Origin: Lactobacillus jensenii DSM 20557
GTDB lineage: Bacteria; Bacillota; Bacilli; Lactobacillales; Lactobacillaceae
Reading direction: 5' to 3'
Assembly: GCF_001436455.1 (NCBI RefSeq)
Contig: NZ_AYYU01000008.1
Span: 1-60,676, forward strand
Length of the DNA: 60,676 nucleotides
Shown: positions 17,155 to 26,059 of the stretch, piece after piece
Numbering within the stretch: position 1 is the stretch's first letter
How the letters are laid out: every line of letters starts with the position of its first letter
Translations under genes and position numbers: made by a program
The notes under the pieces: generated by a model
Told to the model about the DNA's origin: nothing
Databases searched by the model: none
The model's input: the letters and a program-made list of their open reading frames with translations, nothing else

Positions 17155-18204
17155 TTAAAATACTAATAAAAATAACTTCGCCATCAAAAACGCAATAAGT
17201 CCACATCCTGGGAAAGTAAATATCCATGTTAAGACCATGTCTTTAACTACATTAAGATTAATAGAGCTCAGCCTTTTAACCGCTCCAACTCCCATAATTG
17301 AACTAGTTTTAGCATGCGTAGTTGAAATCGGAATACCATAAAGAGTTGATATCAGGATACTAATTGCTCCAGCTAAGTCAGAAGAAAAGCCTTGAAATGG
17401 TTCTAACTTTACCATGTCCATTCCAACAGATTTGATAATCTTCTCTCCGCCAACACTTGTACCAACTCCCATTGTAATTGAACAAAGCATCATTAGCCAA
17501 ACTGGAATTGCTATACTTGCAGCACTAGCATGTCCATTAACAAATGCCATTCCTAATAACAAAACGCCAATAAACTTTTGGCCATCTTGAGCTCCATGCA
17601 TAAAGCTCATTGCAGCTGCACCAGCAATCTGTGCACCAGAGAAGAAGCGATTAGTCTTTCTACGATCCATATTTTGGCAAATTAGAATAACGCATTTACA
17701 AATGATCCAGCCCAAAGCAAAACCTAATACTAAACTTAAAACCATCCCATACAAGACTTTAATCCATTCATTCCAATTTATCCCCTTGAAACTGCCTTGA
17801 ATTGCAATTGCAGCTCCAGTTAAACCAGCAATCAATGAATGACTTTCACTTGTTGGTATGCCAAAGATTGAAGCTCCTACACTATAGACTACAATCGAGA
17901 AAAGTGCTGCAGCTAAGGCAATCATTGAAGCATGTGCATCCCCACCAAAATCAACCATATTTGAAATTGTTTCAGCTACACTTGCATTCAGCTGGGGCAT
18001 AATTAAAACGCCTAAAAAATTAAAAACAGCACTCATGATAATCGCCGGTTTAGCTGCCATTCCACGAGTTGTTACAGTTGTTGCAATTGCATTAGGCGCA
18101 TCTGTCCAGCCATTAACGAAGATAACTCCTAAAGTTAGGACGACTGTAGTCAACATTGCTGGATTTGCTAAACTTTGCAAAAAGCCACTTAAACTTATAT
18201 CCAT
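17155..18204 (-). CDS. pit: Inorganic phosphate transporter, Pit family
   Basis: 349 residues with the duplicated Pit signature: VNGWTDAPNAIATTVTTR near the N-terminus and GAQDGQKFIG in the second half. A low-affinity, proton-coupled symporter of metal phosphate in the cytoplasmic membrane. Slightly short relative to Pit proteins with large cytosolic loops, as is normal in Firmicutes. Forms an operon with the DUF47 gene. The high-affinity alternative, pstSCAB, is 16 kb away in the same window. Confidence 0.92.
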   Translation of the reverse strand: MDISLSGFLQSLANPAMLTTVVLTLGVIFVNGWTDAPNAIATTVTTRGMAAKPAIIMSAVFNFLGVLIMPQLNASVAETISNMVDFGGDAHASMIALAAALFSIVVYSVGASIFGIPTSESHSLIAGLTGAAIAIQGSFKGINWNEWIKVLYGMVLSLVLGFALGWIICKCVILICQNMDRRKTNRFFSGAQIAGAAAMSFMHGAQDGQKFIGVLLLGMAFVNGHASAASIAIPVWLMMLCSITMGVGTSVGGEKIIKSVGMDMVKLEPFQGFSSDLAGAISILISTLYGIPISTTHAKTSSIMGVGAVKRLSSINLNVVKDMVLTWIFTFPGCGLIAFLMAKLFLLVF

Positions 18205-18244
18205 TCTTCTCTACCTCAAAAAATACTTCTCTACCTTTTTTACA

Positions 18245-18258
18245 CAAAAGCGCTTACT
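18245..18258 (-). promoter_or_regulatory. Candidate cre site upstream of pit
   Basis: The reverse strand AGTAAGCGCTTTTG matches the WGWAARCGYTWWMA consensus at 12 of 14 positions with a perfect AAGCGCTT core. It lies about 40-54 bases upstream of the pit start codon. Confidence 0.45.
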
Positions 18259-18269
18259 TAGTCAAGCAG

Positions 18270-18292
18270 AAAAAAAGGCCATTTAGGCCCCC
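18270..18292 (-). terminator. Terminator of the glutamine-type ABC operon
   Basis: On the minus strand GGCC-TAAAT-GGCC followed by TTTTTTT. The stop codon TAA of the last permease is in the loop. The stem is short, so termination may be partial. Confidence 0.5.
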
Positions 18293-18945
18293 TTCCCCAA
18301 TTTCTTTCTAAGCCTTTGAGCAAATAATGATAAGGCAAAGCACACAACAAAATACATTGTTGCAATTATTAAATACATTGGAATCATATAAGTTGTATTT
18401 TGACTATAAATAATTTGAGCATGATATAAAAGCTCTGGCAAAATGATAATTGTTGCTAGCGAAGTGTCCTTAACTAAAGAAACAAATTGAGATAGCAAGG
18501 CTGGCATCATCATATGCATTGCCTGTGGCATAATGACATGACACATTGCTTGTAAGTAAGTCATTCCATTACTTCTAGCCCCTTCCATTTGCCCTTCAGG
18601 GACAGCTTTAATACCACCACGCACAATTTCCGCCAGCATTGCTGACTCAAAAATCACTAATGCACTAATTGCTGCCCAAAATGGTGTTGCATGTATACCT
18701 AATTCAGGAAAGCCAAAATATGTAAAGAAAATAATTAATAGCAATGGCAAATTCCTAATAATATCAATAATAAGTCCAACTACTGCTGAGATATATTTAA
18801 TCTTCATATATCTAATTGTTCCTAAAATTAAGCCTATAATGTAACTTAACACAATAGAAATAATCGATACCTCAACTGTTACCAGCAATCCTTCAAGCAA
18901 AAAGCGCAAGTTTGTAGGAGAGTATGCATTAATAAACGTAGACAT
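18283..18945 (-). CDS. Polar amino acid (glutamine-type) ABC transporter permease 2
   Basis: 220 residues from the ATG at 18945 (MSTFINAY), eight bases after AGGAGGG; the longer frame to 18966 overlaps the preceding gene needlessly. A HisM-type permease with the EAA loop EGQMEGARSNGMTYLQAM. With the preceding permease it probably forms a heterodimeric membrane channel for amino acid import. Last gene of the four-gene operon. Confidence 0.9.
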   Translation of the reverse strand: MSTFINAYSPTNLRFLLEGLLVTVEVSIISIVLSYIIGLILGTIRYMKIKYISAVVGLIIDIIRNLPLLLIIFFTYFGFPELGIHATPFWAAISALVIFESAMLAEIVRGGIKAVPEGQMEGARSNGMTYLQAMCHVIMPQAMHMMMPALLSQFVSLVKDTSLATIIILPELLYHAQIIYSQNTTYMIPMYLIIATMYFVVCFALSLFAQRLRKKLGKGA

Positions 18946-18958
18946 TCTTTTATCCCTC

Positions 18959-19597
18959 CTAAGCAATTTTCTTTTCTAAATATCTCATATAATAGCTGAG
19001 TGGTAATGTTAAAACTAAATAACAACATCCCACAACTAAATATGTATTGACGGTTTGAAAACTTGAAAAAGCAATTACATCGCCTTGATACATTAGATCA
19101 AAACCTGCTACGAATGCTAAGACACTCGAATTTTTTATCAAGTTAATAAATTGATTTCCTAGTGAAGGAATAGCTACTTTAAAAGCTTGTGGCAAAATAA
19201 CAAAACGCATGGCTTGCACATAAGTCATCCCATTGCTTCTTGCTCCCTCCATCTGACCTTCTCCAACAGAATTTATACCAGCTCGAATACATTCGGCAAT
19301 AAAGGCAGAGGTGTATAAGGATAAGCCTATACAGCCAGCTGTAAAGCCAGATATCTTAAATAAATATTGGGGAACTATCAAATAAAAGATCATAGTAATA
19401 ACCAATAATGGAATATTTCTAAAAAGTTCAATATAAGAATGAGCTATTATTTGAACAGTTTTATTTGGTACTACTTCCATAATTGCAAAAACTGTCCCTA
19501 AAACTAATGAGGCACATAAACTAATTATGCTAATCATGACTGTTACGCCAAATCCAGAAAGCAGGTTTGACCAATTATTCTGCAAAATTTCAATCAT
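18959..19597 (-). CDS. Polar amino acid (glutamine-type) ABC transporter permease 1
   Basis: 212 residues, HisM-type, with the EAA loop EGQMEGARSNGMTYVQAM that its partner also carries almost verbatim. The start ATG overlaps the stop of the binding-protein gene by four bases (ATGA), so translation is coupled. It pairs with the next permease in one import complex. Confidence 0.9.
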   Translation of the reverse strand: MIEILQNNWSNLLSGFGVTVMISIISLCASLVLGTVFAIMEVVPNKTVQIIAHSYIELFRNIPLLVITMIFYLIVPQYLFKISGFTAGCIGLSLYTSAFIAECIRAGINSVGEGQMEGARSNGMTYVQAMRFVILPQAFKVAIPSLGNQFINLIKNSSVLAFVAGFDLMYQGDVIAFSSFQTVNTYLVVGCCYLVLTLPLSYYMRYLEKKIA

Positions 19598-20421
19598 CTA
19601 CTTGCCTCCTTAATGCTAAAACCTGGTATACCACTGAACCATTTTTTAAGTAGTTTTTGATAAGTTCCATCAGCCTTTAATTCTGCTAAGGCTTGATTGA
19701 TCTTTTTACGAAGTTTAGTATCACCTTTTCTAACTGCAATACCATAAGGTTCACTAGTAAATGTTCCTCCAACTATCTTAAAGCCCGGATTTTCTGCCGC
19801 AATCCCAGCTAAAATACCATTATCAGAAGTTAAAGCTTGACCCTGACCTGCTTTCAAAGCACTAAAAGCCTGTCCATAATCATCATATTCAGAAACACTT
19901 GCCTTAGGTGCAAATTTTCTAATATTTGCAACTGCCGTAGTTCCTTTTACTGCAAGAACCGTAATTCCATTTTTATTCAAATCATAAACGTTTCTTATTT
20001 TACTATTTTGGGGTACTAAGATTGCTTGCCCTGCATTAAAGTAGGGTGTTGAAAAATCAACAATCTTTTTCCTTTCTTTAGTAATCGTCATCGTGGATAA
20101 AAGTGCATCAACACTTCCATTGCGTAATAAGGGAATTTTAGTTTTAGCTGTTGTTTGAACTAAATTTACTTTGATATTTTTGCCCAACATTTTCTTGGAT
20201 AGTTCTTTAGCCAAGTCAATTTCAAATCCTTCTAACTGACTAGTTTTGATGTTCATGATTCCGAAAAGGCGAGTATCAGCTTTTACGCCCCAGGTAATTG
20301 CTTGAGAAGTTTTTATTTTTTCATAAGTATCCGAACTTTTACTTTTGTTTTGGCAAGCTGATAATGTTAAAAGAACTAACAAAGAGAATGAAGCAAAAAT
20401 CCATCTATAAAAATTCTTCAT
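19594..20421 (-). CDS. Polar amino acid (glutamine-type) ABC binding lipoprotein
   Basis: 275 residues. Signal peptide with lipobox LTLSAC (Cys23), then a type-3 solute-binding domain: ITWGVKADTRLFG, GFEIDLAKEL (substrate-loop region), and DFSTPYFNAGQAI. It captures an amino acid, probably glutamine or glutamate by family resemblance, outside the cell. Start ATG behind TAGGAG, 9 bases after the ATPase gene. Confidence 0.9.
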   Translation of the reverse strand: MKNFYRWIFASFSLLVLLTLSACQNKSKSSDTYEKIKTSQAITWGVKADTRLFGIMNIKTSQLEGFEIDLAKELSKKMLGKNIKVNLVQTTAKTKIPLLRNGSVDALLSTMTITKERKKIVDFSTPYFNAGQAILVPQNSKIRNVYDLNKNGITVLAVKGTTAVANIRKFAPKASVSEYDDYGQAFSALKAGQGQALTSDNGILAGIAAENPGFKIVGGTFTSEPYGIAVRKGDTKLRKKINQALAELKADGTYQKLLKKWFSGIPGFSIKEASR

Positions 20422-20430
20422 TTTATTCTC

Positions 20431-21171
20431 CTAATGGCTAATAACTTTGCTTAAAAATTCTCTTGCTCTTTCAGTTTTAGGATGAGCAAAAAATTCTTTA
20501 GGATTGTGAGAATCTTCTAATACTTCTCCTTTATCAAAAAAGAGTAATCGACTTCCCACTTCACGAGCAAAACCCATTTCATGGGTTACTACCACCATCG
20601 TAATGCCAGCTTGGGCAATATATTTCATGACATCTAATACATCTTGAATCATTTCAGGATCAAGAGCACTAGTTGGTTCATCAAACAAAATCACTTTAGG
20701 TTTCATTGCCAGCGATCTTGCAATTGCCACACGTTGTTTTTGTCCACCAGACAGTTGTTTGGGAAGTAAATCGGCTTTTTCTTCCAAGCCTACTCTTTTC
20801 AAAAGCTTCATTGCAATCTCTTTGTTTTCAGCTTCTGGTCGCTTCAAAACAATACGTGGAGCTAACATAATATTTTCTAAAACAGTATGGTTTTCATATA
20901 AATTGAAATGTTGAAAAACCATTCCAACATTTTTTCTAATTTTATTAATATCTGTTTTTTTATCAGCTAAATCATACCCCGTTACAATTAACTGACCACT
21001 ATTAATCTTTTCTAAGCCATTCATTGTTCTAATCAATGTAGACTTTCCAGAGCCTGAAGGTCCAATGATTGAGACAATCTCTCCTTCGTCAATTTCTAAG
21101 TTAATATTTTTTAAGGCATGATATTTTCCATAATATTTATCAACATTTCTAAATTCGATAACCGCTCCCAT
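20431..21171 (-). CDS. glnQ: Polar amino acid ABC transporter ATP-binding protein
   Basis: 246 residues, a standard single NBD: Walker A GPSGSGKST, Q loop MVFQHFNL, signature LSGGQ, Walker [14 protein letters not shown]-loop VVTHEM. GlnQ/HisP type. Start ATG behind AAAGGAG. First gene of the ATPase, binding protein, permease, permease operon on the minus strand. Confidence 0.92.
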   Translation of the reverse strand: MGAVIEFRNVDKYYGKYHALKNINLEIDEGEIVSIIGPSGSGKSTLIRTMNGLEKINSGQLIVTGYDLADKKTDINKIRKNVGMVFQHFNLYENHTVLENIMLAPRIVLKRPEAENKEIAMKLLKRVGLEEKADLLPKQLSGGQKQRVAIARSLAMKPKVILFDEPTSALDPEMIQDVLDVMKYIAQAGITMVVVTHEMGFAREVGSRLLFFDKGEVLEDSHNPKEFFAHPKTERAREFLSKVISH

Positions 21172-21235
21172 ATTATTCTCCTTTCAAATATTGAAATAAA
21201 TTCATAAACTTATTTTACCTTTTTTTATGGGATAT

Positions 21236-21266
21236 TAAAAAAGTTAGCACTTTTACATGCTAACTT
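21236..21266 (-). terminator. Terminator of the MarR-ABC exporter operon
   Basis: AAGTTAGCA pairs with TGCTAACTT (21241-21249 with 21258-21266), followed on the minus strand by TTTTTT. Confidence 0.8.
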
Positions 21267-21286
21267 AATTCAATATTTTTTCTATT

Positions 21287-23044
21287 TTAATCAAAAGCCA
21301 TTTGATCCATATATAATTTATAATAAAATCCTTTTAGATTGAGTAGTTCCTGATGAGTACCCTGCTCAAGCACTGAGCCATCTTTGAGAACTATGATTTT
21401 ATCAGCGTTGATAATAGTTTTTAAACGATGGGCAATTACAAAGCTAGTTCTATTCTTTATTACCTCATCCATTGCAACTTGTATTTTTTCCTCAGTCACT
21501 GTATCAACATTTGACGTTGCTTCATCTAAAATAAGAAAATCTGGATTTGTCAACAAAGTTCTTGCAATTGAGATTAATTGTCTTTGTCCTGTTGAGAACG
21601 TATCACCATTTTCACTAATTTTAGTTTCATAACCATTAGGTAAACTTGAAATATAATCGTGAATTTGGGCTTTCTTGGCAGCATTTTCTACCTCAGCTAA
21701 TGTAGCATCACGCTTACCAAAAGCAATATTTTCAAAAATAGTTCCTGAAAACACAACAGAATCTTGCAGTACAATTCCCACATTATTTCTAAGTGAAGTT
21801 AAAGTAAATTCGCGAATATCAGTACCATCAAGCGCAATTTTCCCGGCGCTAACATCATAAAAACGATTTACTAAGTTCATAATAGTTGTCTTTCCAGAAC
21901 CTGTTGGTCCTACAACGGCAACTGTCTTTCCTTTGGGAACGGTAACATTAATTCCATGTAATATTTCTCTATCTTTACTGTAACCAAAGCTTACATTTTC
22001 TAAAGTTAGGCCATACTTCAAAGGTGCAAGTTGCTGGCCGTCAATTACTCGATTTTCTTCCTTTTCTTGTTCAACTTTTGCTAATCTTTTTGCACCAGTT
22101 AGAGCTAACTCTATTAGATTATAAAGTGAAGAAAGTTGAGTAAGGGGCTGAAAATATGAGTATGAATACTCAATGAACATTACAATTAATCCTAAACCCG
22201 CTGGCATGGAAACTTGCTTGGCTAAAATTAAATACGTCCCACCTGCAATTACAATTGCAAAATTTAAAGTAGCTAATCCATTCATTAGAGGAAATAAAAT
22301 GCCTGAATAAAATTGTCCTTTAAACATCGCACTACGAACTGCTTGATTATACTTTTTAAATTCTTCGACAGATTGTTTTTGTAAACCATTAGTTATAATG
22401 ACAGCTTGTCCATGTAATTGCTCGTTAACAAAACCATTTAAATTGCTAATTTCTCTTTGTTGTAAGCCAATATACTTACGAGCCTTTTTTATCAATACCA
22501 AAGCTAAAAACAAGGCTAAAGGTAAAGTTAGCACAGTAAAAAGAGCCATTTTAATGTTAATTCTAAACATTACATAAATAGTTCCTACAAACAAGCTTAC
22601 TTGGGCAATTAATTCGAAAATAGCCTGATTCATTGCATTAAAAATATTATCCAAATCTGAGGTGAATAATGATAATATTTTTCCATCTTGATGAGTATCA
22701 AAATAGCGAATTGTCATTCTTTGAAGCTTGTTAAATAAGCTTTTCCTCATAGAATTATTAGCATGAGCAGTAAAGTTAGACATTATTACCCAGGAAATAA
22801 AGATTGCGAGTGTTGATAAAAGATAACTTGCTGCAAGAAGCGTTACTATTTCAAGAAATGAATTAAGACTCCCACCATTAGTAAGATACGATGTCAACTT
22901 AGTAACAGCTTGACCCAAGTAAGTTGGAGCAAGTACCTGAAAAAAAGTTGAAATCAAGGAAAAGACGGATACTAAAAATATAGCTTTCCAATGTGGCTTT
23001 AAATACTTATAAAAATACTTAAAAGCTAATTTACTATCTCTCAT
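21287..23044 (-). CDS. ABC exporter half-transporter, catalytic-Glu subunit
   Basis: 585 residues from the ATG at 23044 (TGATG overlap with the upstream stop, GAGGTGAG upstream; a TTG three bases earlier is possible). N-terminal six-helix membrane domain (about 1-320), then an NBD with Walker A GPTGSGKTT, intact Walker B with glutamate (ILDEATSNVD) and H-loop IAHR. Its signature is degenerate, FSTGQ instead of LSGGQ. That is the hallmark of one half of a heterodimeric exporter such as LmrCD, BmrCD or TM287/288. Likely exports drugs or lipids. Confidence 0.92.
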   Translation of the reverse strand: MRDSKLAFKYFYKYLKPHWKAIFLVSVFSLISTFFQVLAPTYLGQAVTKLTSYLTNGGSLNSFLEIVTLLAASYLLSTLAIFISWVIMSNFTAHANNSMRKSLFNKLQRMTIRYFDTHQDGKILSLFTSDLDNIFNAMNQAIFELIAQVSLFVGTIYVMFRINIKMALFTVLTLPLALFLALVLIKKARKYIGLQQREISNLNGFVNEQLHGQAVIITNGLQKQSVEEFKKYNQAVRSAMFKGQFYSGILFPLMNGLATLNFAIVIAGGTYLILAKQVSMPAGLGLIVMFIEYSYSYFQPLTQLSSLYNLIELALTGAKRLAKVEQEKEENRVIDGQQLAPLKYGLTLENVSFGYSKDREILHGINVTVPKGKTVAVVGPTGSGKTTIMNLVNRFYDVSAGKIALDGTDIREFTLTSLRNNVGIVLQDSVVFSGTIFENIAFGKRDATLAEVENAAKKAQIHDYISSLPNGYETKISENGDTFSTGQRQLISIARTLLTNPDFLILDEATSNVDTVTEEKIQVAMDEVIKNRTSFVIAHRLKTIINADKIIVLKDGSVLEQGTHQELLNLKGFYYKLYMDQMAFD

Positions 23045-24780
23045 CAATGCTCACCTCTCATTTCTCTAGCCTGCTGTGTTTTTAAGATTTCTTGATAAAT
23101 ATCAGAAGTTTTTAAAAGCTCCTCATGAGTTCCTTGGGCGACTAATTTACCGTCATCTAAGACTAAAATACGATTTGCATTTTTTATAGAAATAATTTTC
23201 TCTGCAATTAAAAAAGTCGTAGTTTCTTTCAGTTTATGCTCTAATGCATCTTGCACCTTCTTCTCTGATTCTGCATCAAGAGCACTCGTTGAATCATCTA
23301 AAATCAAAATTGGGCTATTTGAAATTATTCCCCGGGCAATTGATAGTCTTTGCTTCTGTCCACCTGAGAAATTAGCTGATCTTTCCTGCACTTCATGGTT
23401 AAAGCCATCTTGATAATTTCTTACAAATTCAAAAGATTGTGAAATTATGCTAGCACGTTCTAATTCAGCTTTAGATGCATCTACCTTTCCTTGTCGCAAA
23501 TTAGAAGCAATTGTCCCAGAAAATAGAATTGCTTTTTGTAAAACGAAAGCAACACTTTTACGTAAGGATTTTTCACTAATTTCTTTTAAATTGCGTCCAC
23601 CTATTTTTATCGTTCCTGAACTAGGATCATATAGTCTGGCAATTAACTGGGCTAAGGTTGATTTACCTGAACCGGTAGCTCCGACAATTCCTACTATTTC
23701 GCCCGCATGCACGTTAAAGCTAATATGTTGCAAAGTAGGCTTTGTACTACCTGGATAAGTAAATGACACATCATTAAATTCCACATCACCCGATAAAACT
23801 TCATCAGGTGCTTTATCATTGAAAACTATACTTGGTTTAGTATCTAAAACTTCTTTTATTCTTCCAAGTGAAACTTTGCCCCGAGAAACATTCATAAGTG
23901 CAATTCCGATAATCCAAACAGCAAATAATAATGTCAAAATATAGTTTACATATGGGCTTATAACCGCAATATCAGTTGGATGCAGCTTAATTTGTAGGCC
24001 TATCATCGTAGTAACTGCACAGATTGCAATATAGGCAATAATTGAAAAAGCTGGAATTACTGCACTCATTAAATATCCAATATTCAAATTCAAACGGTTT
24101 AAATCATCACTAGCTGCTGAAAATTTATTTACTTGTTCACCTTCTTGATTAAAGGATTTGACTACTCTCATCCCGAGTAAATTTTCTTGAGCTAGGTTGG
24201 CTACCTTATCTAAACGAACTTGATATTGTTCAAATTGTTGGTTTGCCAATTTCATAATAAAAAGTCCAACTACAGTTAAAATAACCAAAACCCAAAGTGT
24301 TATCCACCAGAACCTAGGTATAGTCAGGATGGCTAAGATAAAAGAGCCAACCAAAATAATTGGCAAACGTACTAATTGCATAAAAATACTCATTACTAAG
24401 TTCATAATCTGATTCATATCACTAATCAACCTAGTAGTAAGACTTCCTGTACTAAAAGTATCTATATTTGCATAAGAAAAGCTCTGGATTTTTTCATATA
24501 CTTCTTCACGTAAATCACTCGTTACCCCTTGAGCTAATTTTGCAGCAAAATAGACATTCAAAATACCTGCTACAATTGCAATTATTCCTAATCCAATAAT
24601 CCAGATACTATCAGATACAACTTTACTTGTATTTTCCTTTAACAAATCTTTCTGAATCGCTTCAAGTAACCTTGGCTGATATAAAACAGCTAGAGCAGAT
24701 AAAGTCATTGTAACCATCGCCCCACAAACATCTTTGAGATACTTTTTCAAGTGGCGAAACAAAATTTGAAACAAACTCAT
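23044..24780 (-). CDS. ABC exporter half-transporter, degenerate-site subunit
   Basis: 578 residues: membrane domain, then an NBD with Walker A GATGSGKST and signature FSGGQ. Its Walker B ends in Asp not Glu (LILDDSTSALD) and the H-loop His is Glu (LIAEKI). Combined with the partner's FSTGQ signature this makes one degenerate and one active ATP site, as known for heterodimeric exporters. The start overlaps the MarR stop (ATGA), and the next gene overlaps its stop; the three genes are one coupled operon. Confidence 0.92.
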   Translation of the reverse strand: MSLFQILFRHLKKYLKDVCGAMVTMTLSALAVLYQPRLLEAIQKDLLKENTSKVVSDSIWIIGLGIIAIVAGILNVYFAAKLAQGVTSDLREEVYEKIQSFSYANIDTFSTGSLTTRLISDMNQIMNLVMSIFMQLVRLPIILVGSFILAILTIPRFWWITLWVLVILTVVGLFIMKLANQQFEQYQVRLDKVANLAQENLLGMRVVKSFNQEGEQVNKFSAASDDLNRLNLNIGYLMSAVIPAFSIIAYIAICAVTTMIGLQIKLHPTDIAVISPYVNYILTLLFAVWIIGIALMNVSRGKVSLGRIKEVLDTKPSIVFNDKAPDEVLSGDVEFNDVSFTYPGSTKPTLQHISFNVHAGEIVGIVGATGSGKSTLAQLIARLYDPSSGTIKIGGRNLKEISEKSLRKSVAFVLQKAILFSGTIASNLRQGKVDASKAELERASIISQSFEFVRNYQDGFNHEVQERSANFSGGQKQRLSIARGIISNSPILILDDSTSALDAESEKKVQDALEHKLKETTTFLIAEKIISIKNANRILVLDDGKLVAQGTHEELLKTSDIYQEILKTQQAREMRGEH

Positions 24781-25220
24781 AATTTCTCATCCTCTTTAAC
24801 CAGCTCCCACAAAGTGTGGCTATACTCTTCAAGTAATTCTGTTAATTTTTCTACTCTTTTTACTCCCATTTTATAAATTATTTCATCTTCCAAATCAAAC
24901 AAAGGTCCCACTTTTATTTTGGCATAGTCAAGTCCGGCTTTAGTTAAATAACATTCTTTAACTCGGCGATCTCCACCATTATATTCACAAATCAAATAAT
25001 CTTTCTCTTGAAGTAACTTTATTCCCTTATTAATTGATTGCTTAGGGATACCTGATCGCTCTACTAACTCTTTTTGACTTAAGCGCTTATGATAAAAAAG
25101 TTCATACAAAATTACACTTAAGTATGTTGGCAAGCCATTATCCATATCCCACGCTTGATAAGCTCGCCCTGAATTAATAATTGCCATATTTATCTTTTCT
25201 GTCATTTTTACGTATTTCAA
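24777..25220 (-). CDS. MarR-family transcriptional regulator
   Basis: 147 residues from a TTG at 25220 (LKYVKMTEK), placed by TGGAGGGA eight bases upstream; an ATG at 25235 would use that site as coding sequence. A winged helix is visible: KRLSQKELVERSGIPKQSINKGI (recognition region) and CEYNGGDRRVKECYLT (wing). It is the first gene of the exporter operon and probably autorepresses it, released by an exporter substrate. Confidence 0.88.
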   Translation of the reverse strand: MKYVKMTEKINMAIINSGRAYQAWDMDNGLPTYLSVILYELFYHKRLSQKELVERSGIPKQSINKGIKLLQEKDYLICEYNGGDRRVKECYLTKAGLDYAKIKVGPLFDLEDEIIYKMGVKRVEKLTELLEEYSHTLWELVKEDEKL

Positions 25221-25306
25221 AATTAGTCCCTCCATATACTTTCAACAATATATTATATAATAGTTCATAAGTCAATCAAATTCTTTTAACTTCTCAAAAT
25301 AAAATC

Positions 25307-25335
25307 TAGACCCCTATTAGTGTAAGGGTTATACT
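25307..25335 (+). promoter_or_regulatory. Candidate promoter of udk
   Basis: TAGACC, a 17-base spacer, TATACT (25330-25335), 28 bases before the start codon. The -10 is good and the -35 is weak. Confidence 0.45.
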
Positions 25336-25362
25336 AGTTAGAGTTATGACAAGGAGAAGACT

Positions 25363-25998
25363 ATGACTGAATTAAAACGTTCAATTGTAATTGGGATTGC
25401 TGGTGGTTCTGGTTCAGGTAAAACCACCATTGCCCACGAAGTAGCCCGTTTAATTAATGATGATGATCATATCATTACATTAACTCAAGATTCATATTAT
25501 AAAGATAATACTGGTATTCCAATGAGTGAACGTAAAAAGATTAACTACGATCATCCTGATGCTTTTGATATGCCACTTTTAGTTGCACAGATCAATCAAC
25601 TAATGCACAGAAAAGCAGTAGAAATGCCTGTATATGATTTTACTGAACATACTCGCAGTAGCAAAACAATCCACGTTGAGCCAGCTGATATAATTATTTT
25701 AGAAGGTATTCTAGTTTTAGCAGACGAAAATTTGCGTAATTTAATGGATATCAAAGTATATGTTGATACTGATGATGATATTCGCTTCATTCGTCGTTTA
25801 GAACGCGATTTGAAAGAACGTGGTCGTTCGCTTGATTCAGTTATCGATCAATACTTGGCAACTGTTAAGCCAATGTACCATCAGTTTATTGAACCAACTA
25901 AACGTTATGCAGATATTATTGTTCCTGAAGGCGGAGAAAATAATGTTGCAATTGATATGCTAACCACAAAAATGCGCTCAGTCTTGGCTAATGATTAA
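25363..25998 (+). CDS. udk: Uridine kinase
   Basis: 211 residues, normal length. The P-loop GGSGSGKT (14-21) follows VIGIAG; DSYYKD and YDHPDAFD are the nucleoside-binding segments of the family. It phosphorylates uridine and cytidine to UMP and CMP with ATP or GTP. Start ATG behind AAGGAGAAG. Monocistronic, with a terminator shared with the convergent glycosyltransferase. Fits the nucleoside salvage theme of the window. Confidence 0.95.
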   Translation: MTELKRSIVIGIAGGSGSGKTTIAHEVARLINDDDHIITLTQDSYYKDNTGIPMSERKKINYDHPDAFDMPLLVAQINQLMHRKAVEMPVYDFTEHTRSSKTIHVEPADIIILEGILVLADENLRNLMDIKVYVDTDDDIRFIRRLERDLKERGRSLDSVIDQYLATVKPMYHQFIEPTKRYADIIVPEGGENNVAIDMLTTKMRSVLAND

Positions 25999-26013
25999 TT
26001 AGATTGAATTCAC

Positions 26014-26052
26014 AAAAAACGGCAATGAGAATCAATTCTCATTGCCGTTTTT
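26014..26052. terminator. Bidirectional terminator udk / GT2
   Basis: AAAAACGGCAATGAGAA pairs with TTCTCATTGCCGTTTTT around TCAA. Very strong, with A and T runs on both strands, between convergent genes. Confidence 0.9.
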
Positions 26053-26059
26053 ACTTGTT

